From the NCBI GenBank assembly GCA_021844725.1, contig JAKBSX010000301.1:1-5046 (forward strand): 5,046 nucleotides of DNA. Reading direction: 5' to 3'. This document shows, piece by piece, positions 1 through 5,046 of the stretch; within the stretch, counting starts at the first letter, position 1; every line of letters starts with the position of its first letter. The notes below the pieces were generated by a model that worked only from the letters and a program-made list of their open reading frames with translations, was not told the DNA's origin and ran no database searches. Made by a program: the position numbers and the translations under genes. The stretch is from Actinomycetes bacterium. GTDB taxonomy: Bacteria > Actinomycetota > Acidimicrobiia > Acidimicrobiales > Acidimicrobiaceae.

Positions 1-3000
1 ACGACGAGTTCGAACTGATGATGGGGAAGGGGGAAGAGTCGTTTCAGTCTTTTCATAGGAGTACTCGGTGATCACGCGATCCACGAAGCTCCGCAAATAT
101 GCATTTGCTACGGCACTTTGCGATTCGGATATCGTATCATCGTTCGTGGAGAATACACTAACAAGCAAAAACAAGGCGTTGAGAGCGACGTCGAAAAATC
201 TGCATCCGAAATCGGAATTGAATATGCTTTCAACGAGCTCCACATGATGTGGGTCCCTCATGATACTTTCAAACTGGTACGCATTCTGCTTGTGCACCTC
301 AAATGAAGAAGGATCGCTCACTATGTGCAATCGCTCAAGTAACGATAATACTGAATATCGAAGGCGCGCTAGTAACATCACCGTTTGCGACAGTGTATGG
401 TAAATCCACCTGATTCTTGAATTGGCGAGAAGGTATTTTGTCTCAGGGCACTTTAGAAGAAATCTTAATCTCCTCAGATTTTTTATTGATGCAAAATTAA
501 ATGGGAAGAGCTCATGCATGAGATATAAGCATAACATGAAGGTGGACCCTATGACATTGTCGTGAGGTTCCTTCTCCAGCACATCAATATTTTTGATAGT
601 ACTGATGATACTTATGTTGATTGCAGGATCCTCTTGATTAAACCAGAACATTCTATCGAAAAGTTTGAGGGATAAAAGTGTATTAGTTATTCGGGTCTCG
701 TGCATATAAGTTATTTCGAATGGAGGCTCTATTACATCGTCTGTCAGAAAAAGTAGCAATTGTAATTCTCTTAATAGTACGTCGGTGCTAGAATCTGGTT
801 TTGCGTTGCCGGAGCTTTCCGTTGATGCCATCAGCGCATTAGAAATGAAATATGTCCAAGGCCATAGAAGTTCGAACTCTGGCTTACCTTCTTCTGCTGC
901 CTCAAAAACTTTATCCGTTTGCGAATACTCCATCCACGTGTAATCCGAAAGGATGAAATTAGCCGAAGTGCAGAGATGGGATAAGACAGCATTAATCCGC
1001 GCGCGAGAGGCCCGCCGTTCTTGAAATACGAATGTTTCCGACCCACTACCACGTGCGAAGCCCTTGAAATCAAAGGAATGTATGAACTTCGAGTTAATGT
1101 GAGCTAGTATAGTTAAGCCAACTCCAAAACCATCTTTTACTGCTTTAGTGTACTCCAGTAGCTTCGAGAGCTCATGCTCCTTGCAATTCTTGGGAGTATT
1201 TACAACACAGTGAAAAATAAGCTGGGCATAAATCTCCATGCAGTAAGAAAAACTTGCGTGATTTGTAAGAAATTGCTCGTGCGTAGGGTTAGAGTCGGTG
1301 GAAAAAGAAGCGTTTGCTAAAGAAATCCATTTTAAGAACGTGGTCGTTTCTCTGGGTGAAGATACAGGTGCTGCAAGGAGGCGCCTCTGGGAGTACGCGG
1401 ACTCAGAGTTCTGCGAAGAGCGAGTAGATCTTTCAAGAAACTCATAGAAACGTCGAACTTCTATTGACCTTGTTCCAGATTCCGAATGGCAATGTACTAA
1501 ATTGGTTGATATGCGAAGAAAGTACGTATGCCAGTTGTTGAGTGAAAGCAACGAATCCTTTGCATTGACGCAATTCTGTAGCAGGATAAGGATGTCTCTT
1601 AACATATCCCGCAAGGTCTCGTTTCTTATACACGTAATCGTGCCTAAAAATATCGGTAAAATGCACACATTCAATTCATCAAAGTGCTCCAGTGAGATCG
1701 AATCTAAATTGAACATCGGTATGTCGTCGTAGTTCGCATCGGGTTTTATTTCTGTCTTTAAGAAAGGGTAATTTTTCGTGAAATAGCCATCACACAGTTC
1801 ATTATGTAGAAGTAGCATTTCTAGTAAAGCTGAATACGTGTGAATGGAAACCTGCTCTGCATATCTTTTGAGAATCATCTCAAGAATTGTGGTTCCGCCA
1901 AGTTGGTGAAATGATTCAATGCCTGGTTTTCTTGAATTCAATGGAAAACCTATGGGGGATGTTGGCTGGTTTTCGAGTCGCAGAAAAAAGTGAGTAAGAA
2001 TGCGGATACCATTGCACCGGAGAGTCTCTCGAGAACGACCAATTAGTTTGAAGAGAACTAAAGAAGCGAATCCTTCAGAGGAGCAGCAAGCACTTAATAT
2101 AGCATTTACTACGGCAGTACCCCCACGAATGATAAGAAAAAGAAGCAAATTACTCAAGTCCACTAAAACGTCCAGGTCGTCACAAAACTGCAGGTAACGA
2201 AAAAGGCGCCGAAAGTCTGCAGAGCTTGTTGAACGAGTAGTAAAGGCGTGGAGCAAAAGGCAATAGAGTCGTTGTCTCATGTACGTCCTGTGTGTCCGCT
2301 CTTTATCTAGACGCTCCTCTTCAGCATTAATCGCGCTTTCTAGATTAAGATATTGTATTCCGCCCCTTGGGGTTCGAGGAGTGCGGGGGCTTGATTTCAT
2401 CGATGGTAATCGTGCGGACAGTGTGACAATATCCATTTCAGAGCATTCAGTAAAATCATCTACAACTTGTATGCGGAGAGCATTAGGCGGAACTGCACTC
2501 TCCTCCTCCTTAATAGGTCGCTGTGCTAAAGGGCTCCAATAAATGTTCCTACGAGCCGGTGGAGAAATTGCTGAGTCGGAAGAAACACTGCGGTGGCAAT
2601 CATCGTACCGCGATTCCTGATCTTGACTGAAACTATGACTGTATCGGCGCGCTGTGAGCAAGGTAAATCCAGTCGTCTCTCTTGTTGAAGGACCATTTCC
2701 GAGATCACCCACATCAATACTGCCGAAGCGACGAGCAGAGCGTACACGGTCTTCTGCATGAGTCTCTGAATTTTTAATGCAGAATACATCGATTTGTTTA
2801 AGAATGATCTCAACAGGTAAGGGGATAGGATCCAAGTACTTGTTCATAAGCAAAGTATTGATGAGAAAATCAATAAAGCTTTTCTGTAGTTCCGTCGAAG
2901 CCTTACTCCAGATTTCGAAGTTGCACAATAGCTCCTCCAATACGGCTTTTTCTAATGACGAGTTCATAGAGCATGCATCTTTCAGCAAACTTATCGCGGA

Positions 3001-3472
3001 AATACTCCGTTCGGACTCAACCCTGAATAGATCTTTTCGGATGTGCTTCAGGGCATAAGCAATCATCTGTATCCCATTGAGTCTCATCAACTCTTTCTGA
3101 CTTGCGTCGTCTCCGCTCAGAAACTGCGCTAGTATTGAAATGAAGAGTCCAACAAAGCCATTTTCAGTGGATTTCTGTGCCCAGCTCTTTAGGGTGTGAG
3201 AGCTTGAAGAGTCAATATCCGTGTAGTCAAAGGTGTACGAGGTGAGACAAGTTCCGAAGCCAACGTTGCTACTGCCGGATTCAGCGGCCCTGACAACCTC
3301 GCAAACATGCTCGTTTTCGATTGCGAGACGAGGAAGCATTGGGAATAAGCAGGGAATCCCTCCTAAAACAGAAATCGCTTCTTTCGCACCGCTAACGCTC
3401 CATACCCAGGAGTTGACCTGAATCGACGCATGCCAGCCACTGTGTAGATCAAGTGCAGTTTTGGAAGCCGCT
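1..3472 (-). CDS. Large downstream exon: DUF4704-like region of the BEACH-family protein, running off the window
   Basis: I translated the complement of 3471-1 codon by codon: 1,157 codons with no stop. Near its start, after a segment with WVWSVSGAKEAI, comes the stretch GGIPCLFPML (3363-3334). It corresponds to the neurobeachin motif in which a 'GGI..LFPL' segment opens DUF4704. Further matches in pattern are a leucine-rich helix with NGIQMIAYAL (about 3081-3052), EIWSKASTELQKSFIDFL (about 2913-2860), GGTAVVNAIL (about 2133-2104) and LLQNCVNAKDSLLSLNNW (about 1584-1531). The last resembles the family pattern of a helix, an Asn-rich turn and a conserved Trp. A helix around MEIYAQLIFHCVV (about 1239-1201) fits the segment just after DUF4704 in neurobeachin. 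The 3' end is cut by the window edge and no BEACH or WD40 motif is reached. The first base completes a codon split by the upstream intron. Confidence 0.85.
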
Positions 3473-4813
3473 CTGCTTAATGTCAGTGACTAATGCAGAA
3501 TCCAGGACTTACCTTAAAGGACTGTAAACCACAAGAGGATTAGGAATAGTCACTACTGACTTCATGCCGATCGGCAAGCCTCGACTGTTTTCTGCGGATA
3601 ATGAGATGATGTCAGCTTCAAGGTCAATGTTCAGTGACCCAGGACCTCTAGCACCGATAAGATTCCCAGTATTAAAGCTGGCCACAATGTCTGCAAATGC
3701 AGGAGAAAGTATTTCGGAGAAGAGGAACACAGGGCCCATTTCTCCGATCAAGTCGGGTCCTATGCGAAGGCTCAGCGAGTCGTCGATTTTGCTATCCTTC
3801 GTCCAGCGGTAGAAGTTCACCTTTTGTTGAAGAAGGCACTGGCTGTCGATGTATATCCTCAGCTCGTCGACGCTGTATAACATGTACTTGGGCTTGATGA
3901 AGCAAGCACTGAGATGACACCAATGTCCGGGAGCGATGTTGTAGTCGCGTACGGTGAACTCCTCCGTCTTTCCCGAGGAGTTGGTAAAGGTCACCAGGAG
4001 ATCTTTTCCTATCACAAAAATCCCCACCCCATTGTCTGCAATATCGGCTAGGCTAAAAAGACAATGCTTGGATGCTCTGCTCGGTTCCGATCCCCCGCCT
4101 AGCCCACTTTGTCCTTCAGGAACATCTTCGATGCGGAACCAAAGGCAGAGCTGGAGATCCTTGGAGAAGATTGATAAGGGAACCTTGCTGGAATAGAGGC
4201 CTGCTCCAGGGCCGTTGAAGACAAAGAAAGCTGAGGGGGGTCGGTGGAATACTTGGGAGGAGGGGGTGATCATCTCGTTCAGAGCCTGCAGTAGGGATAC
4301 CGTGAGCACCGTTGGCGCCCTTAAAAACTTCAAGACCTCGCTAAACTCGAGAGAGCTTATCCCAGCCGTCGATGCCAATGCGATGATACGAGGGACGCGC
4401 TTCAGTAACTCCAGAGGTAACGTATGAAGCCCTCGTTGAAGTAAGTTGATGAGAAGCAAATTCAGAGACGTCTCCCCCGACTGCTCCACGAGTCTGAACC
4501 TGACCACGGCGTGCACACCCCTCCTCAGAACGAGTAGGAGGGTGTCGAGGAAGAGCCGCTGAGTTGAGGGGGGTCGACTTAGGAACAGAGCGGGGTCATT
4601 GAGGTAGTCGTAGACCGCCCGGGTACCTCCAATCTATGCCGGGTTAGAGCTCGCGCTGACTGTGACTCGGACCCAGACCTGGACCGTGAATGTCGCGGGC
4701 ACAGCCAGCGTCCTCCGGGTCTCCTCACCGGACACCGTGATTGGGGGAATAGCGACTCCGGCGAAAGCCGACACGACCTCGTCGGCCGGCGATGCCTCTT
4801 TGTTCGAATTCAT
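1..4813 (-). CDS. BEACH-family giant scaffold protein (neurobeachin/LRBA/WDFY3-like), N-terminal part, spliced, partial
   Basis: This entry is the whole gene as seen here, about 1,557 residues if the tentative first exon is right. It is incomplete because the frame is still open at position 1. Domain order: an N-terminal helical segment (about residues 30-155), a ConA-like domain (about 158-353), a DUF4704-like helical region (about 436-1055) split by a disordered insertion (about 638-795), then more helical sequence to about 1535. Known proteins of this family are 2,500-3,700 residues long and end in PH, BEACH and WD40 domains. They act as cytosolic scaffolds in vesicle traffic, receptor sorting, lysosome-related organelles or selective autophagy. 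That role is inherited from the family and is not shown here, since the BEACH core lies off the left edge. The exact subfamily cannot be set from this half. The 3472-1 and 4626-3513 exons are secure; the start codon is not. Confidence 0.8.
2290..2760 (-). other. Long Ser/Pro/Arg-rich, probably disordered insertion within the DUF4704-like region
   Basis: About 157 residues break the regular leucine-rich helical pattern. The stretch is rich in Ser, Arg, Asp, Glu and Pro and has few hydrophobic blocks. It contains RRYS (2649-2638), a basophilic-kinase type site (R-R-x-S), and SPRTPRTPR (2391-2365), three [S/T]-P pairs spaced every three residues. It ends in an acidic/basic helix (NAEEERLDKERTHR). 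Neurobeachin has long variable linkers rich in Ser and acidic residues elsewhere in its length. Phosphorylation is an inference from the motifs only. Confidence 0.6.
3473..3512 (-). other. Tiny spliceosomal intron (40 nt, or 37 nt with the alternative acceptor)
   Basis: The donor is AAG|GTAAGT at 3513/3512, the textbook consensus. Reading through it gives a stop (AGG TAA) directly after the ConA exon. A CTGAC branch-site motif sits at 3487-3483, followed by the tandem acceptor AAGCAG. Splicing at CAG (intron ends at 3473) gives ...SPL-R-AASK. Splicing at AAG (ends at 3476) gives ...SPL-S-R-AASK. Both keep the frame and open the 1,157-codon exon. A closer TAG at 3490 would give a 23-nt intron but runs into TGA two codons later, so it is excluded. 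CAG is preferred because it is the stronger acceptor and lies about 11 nt from the branch A. Confidence 0.88.
3513..4626 (-). CDS. Exon with N-terminal helical segment and ConA-like (LamG-type) domain
   Basis: The exon holds 370 full codons plus a split codon at each end. The open frame runs well upstream of the GTG at 4516, through sequence with clear coding character: AVYDYLNDPALF, then RLFLDTLLLVLRRGV. This excludes a start at that GTG. The first third is leucine-rich and helical (LNLLLINLLQRGL, LPLELLKRVPRIIAL), as in the Armadillo/HEAT-like part before the ConA domain of BEACH proteins. The ConA-like domain then opens with PPSAFFVFNGPGAGL. The exon ends at the consensus donor at 3513. 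Its 5' boundary is less certain: 4626 fits an upstream GTGAGG donor in phase, while 4633 (after TAG) is the alternative. In either case the frame downstream of 4625 is the same. Base composition is clearly richer in GC than in the next exon. Confidence 0.88.
3653..4240 (-). other. Concanavalin A-like (LamG-type) domain of a BEACH protein
   Basis: About 196 residues. The domain starts at PPSAFFVFNGPGAGL, the beta-strand entry that in BEACH proteins reads roughly 'P..FF.F.G..SGL'. Further landmarks in order are LQLCLWFRIE (a central beta strand), HCLFSLAD, GVGIFVIGKDLLVTF (strand pair), GHWCHLSACF (the 'W..V...' strand typical of LamG folds), ELRIYIDSQCLL, and GEMGPVFLFSEIL followed by FNTGNL. 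In the family this last pair ends the domain ('G.ig.i.lF...l'). A Gly/Ser-rich loop (GQSGLGGGSEPSRAS) is inserted between early strands. In BEACH proteins the domain is thought to bind proteins or glycans; no ligand can be read here. Confidence 0.83.
4627..4728 (-). other. Candidate first intron (102 nt); boundaries uncertain
   Basis: Something must be spliced here, because an in-frame TAG (4636-4634) precedes the ConA exon. A good donor (CCG|GTGAGG at 4729/4728) pairs in phase with the acceptor TTGGAG|GT at 4627. A perfect CTAAC branch motif lies at 4647-4643. The first AG after the branch is the TAG at 4634. Used with GTGAGG, it shifts the frame into a stop. Used with a weak GTCTGG donor at 4678, it gives a 45-nt in-frame intron. 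The branch motif and TAG spacing favour the 45-nt model; the donor strength favours the 102-nt model. Confidence 0.4.
4729..4813 (-). CDS. Candidate first coding exon (tentative N terminus)
   Basis: The ATG at 4813-4811 opens 28 codons plus one base before the GTGAGG donor. It reads MNSNKEASPADEVVSAFAGV and continues to ITVSG, which joins in frame to TRAVYDYLND. The composition (Ala/Val/Pro, GC-rich) is like the next exon. No signal peptide or membrane segment is visible, as expected for a cytosolic scaffold. An in-frame TGA lies at 4849-4847. It could mark the true 5' limit, or it could fall inside another tiny intron (4863-4831), which would move the start to the ATG at 4915-4913. There is no recognisable domain, so support is only the open frame and the phase match. 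Confidence 0.35.
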
Positions 4814-4915
4814 CGGTTGGCCACAGGTCTCTGGGCTTGGATCCCCTCAGTCCCTACAAGTACCTAGCTCAACTGTTCCACTAGCTGCTGGAAAAGGCAC
4901 CGTACTCAGTTCCAT

Positions 4916-4933
4916 ACTACGGACTACGGACTA
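4916..4933. repeat. Short 7-nt tandem repeat (about 2.6 copies)
   Basis: The plus strand has ACTACGG repeated exactly with period 7 over 18 bases. It lies just upstream of the ATG at 4915-4913 and overlaps the end of the 17-codon upstream frame. It is too short to indicate a satellite; it may be variable between strains. Confidence 0.6.
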
Positions 4934-4999
4934 AAGAGGACCGAAAACCAGAAAACAAACGACGAGACATGCACCTTTCTTCAGTACAAGTTTAAACGA

Positions 5000-5020
5000 A
5001 ATGTAATTGTTTTTTACATT
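5000..5020. repeat. Small inverted repeat (7-bp stem, 7-nt loop)
   Basis: The arms AATGTAA (5000-5006) and TTACATT (5014-5020) are exact reverse complements around a T-rich loop. The stem is AT-only and weak. TGTAA occurs on both strands here, and in some algae that is a polyadenylation signal. It could mark the 3' end of an upstream neighbour, or be chance in AT-rich flank. Confidence 0.5.
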
Positions 5021-5046
5021 CCTATTCCTCCCACTGGACCTCGCAT

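Larger units (their letters stand above)
4814..5046 (-). promoter_or_regulatory. Presumed 5' flank / 5' UTR of the BEACH-family gene
   Basis: This stretch lies upstream of the gene on its own strand. It includes a pyrimidine-rich run ending in CTTTAG (about 4964-4930 on the minus strand), which looks like an acceptor for a 5'-UTR intron. It also holds two short ATG frames: 17 codons at 4970-4917 (MSRRLFSGFRSSLVRSP then TAG) and 22 codons at 4915-4847 (starting MELSTVPFPAASGTVELG, then TGA). AT-rich sequence fills 4985-5025. I see no recognisable TATA box or other core promoter element, so promoter assignment is by position only. Confidence 0.3.

Noticed and set aside
815..888. AAG|GTAAGC donor-like sequence inside the large exon
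   Set aside because: The frame reads through with good coding pattern (EEGKPEFELLWPW), and the nearest plausible acceptor would remove 74 nt and shift the frame.
2526..2813. Minus-strand 95-residue frame with a hydrophobic start, in another frame
   Set aside because: It overlaps the continuous 1,157-codon frame, which explains the same DNA with family-level motifs.
3564..4427. Several plus-strand open frames of 66-82 codons
   Set aside because: All are antisense to the ConA exon, which has clear protein-family motifs; they show no domain of their own.
3509..4516. Stand-alone 335-residue minus-strand protein starting at GTG (4516) and ending at TAA (3509)
   Set aside because: The coding pattern continues upstream of the GTG and the TAA lies in a GTAAGT splice donor, so both ends are artefacts of ignoring splicing.
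4634..4636. In-frame TAG as a sign of a reassigned genetic code
   Set aside because: More than 1,500 downstream codons contain no TAA, TAG or TGA and use CAA/CAG for Gln, so reassignment is not supported.
4662..4934. Plus-strand open frame of 90 codons, Ser/Thr/Val-rich, starting at GTG
   Set aside because: It lies antisense to the gene's GC-rich 5' end, starts at a non-ATG codon, has no recognisable domain and its composition follows from the opposite strand.
5014..5046. Short minus-strand frame MRGPVGGIGM ending in TAA at the right edge
   Set aside because: Ten codons at the edge of the window cannot be told apart from chance; it might be the end of an upstream gene but nothing supports that.
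1..5046. Bacterial operon, phage, CRISPR or mobile element
   Set aside because: There are no repeats of the right kind, no ribosome-binding-site gene chain and no transposase motifs; splice signals and a BEACH-type protein mark the DNA as eukaryotic.

Overview
The window carries one large protein-coding gene on the minus strand, and it is eukaryotic. It encodes the N-terminal part of a giant BEACH-family protein (neurobeachin/LRBA/NBEAL or WDFY3/SPIRRIG type). The evidence is a concanavalin A-like (LamG-type) domain followed by a long helical region matching the DUF4704 family, in the order those proteins use. The gene runs off the left edge. The PH-BEACH and WD40 modules that would complete the identification must lie beyond position 1, so the family call rests on the N-terminal half only. 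At least one spliceosomal intron is clear. The standard genetic code fits: more than 1,500 codons contain no internal TAA, TAG or TGA, and Gln is written CAA/CAG. The very short intron (40 or 37 nt), the compact layout and the mixed GC content suggest a microbial eukaryote (alga or other protist). The lineage cannot be fixed from this window.

Layout in the direction of transcription, right to left. Positions 5046-4814 are presumed 5' flank or 5' UTR, with a small hairpin, a 7-nt tandem repeat and short upstream ATG frames. Positions 4813-4627 are the uncertain 5' end of the gene: a plausible short first coding exon and a candidate intron of 102 nt, with alternative models given. Positions 4626-3513 are a secure coding exon with an Armadillo/HEAT-like helical segment and then the ConA-like domain. 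Positions 3512-3473 are the tiny intron, with a GTAAGT donor, a CTGAC branch site and an AAGCAG tandem acceptor. Positions 3472-1 are one uninterrupted exon of 1,157 codons without a stop. It holds the DUF4704-like region, split by a long Ser/Pro/Arg-rich probably disordered insertion, then further helical sequence and a second Ser/Pro-rich tail at the window edge.

No plus-strand gene, RNA gene, mobile element or CRISPR array is supported. Plus-strand open frames are antisense shadows of this gene. The points most worth a second look are the tiny intron with its NAGNAG acceptor, the crowding of introns at the 5' end against a huge intronless downstream exon, the same-frame stops at the 5' end that suggest small 3n introns, and the strong fall in GC along the gene.
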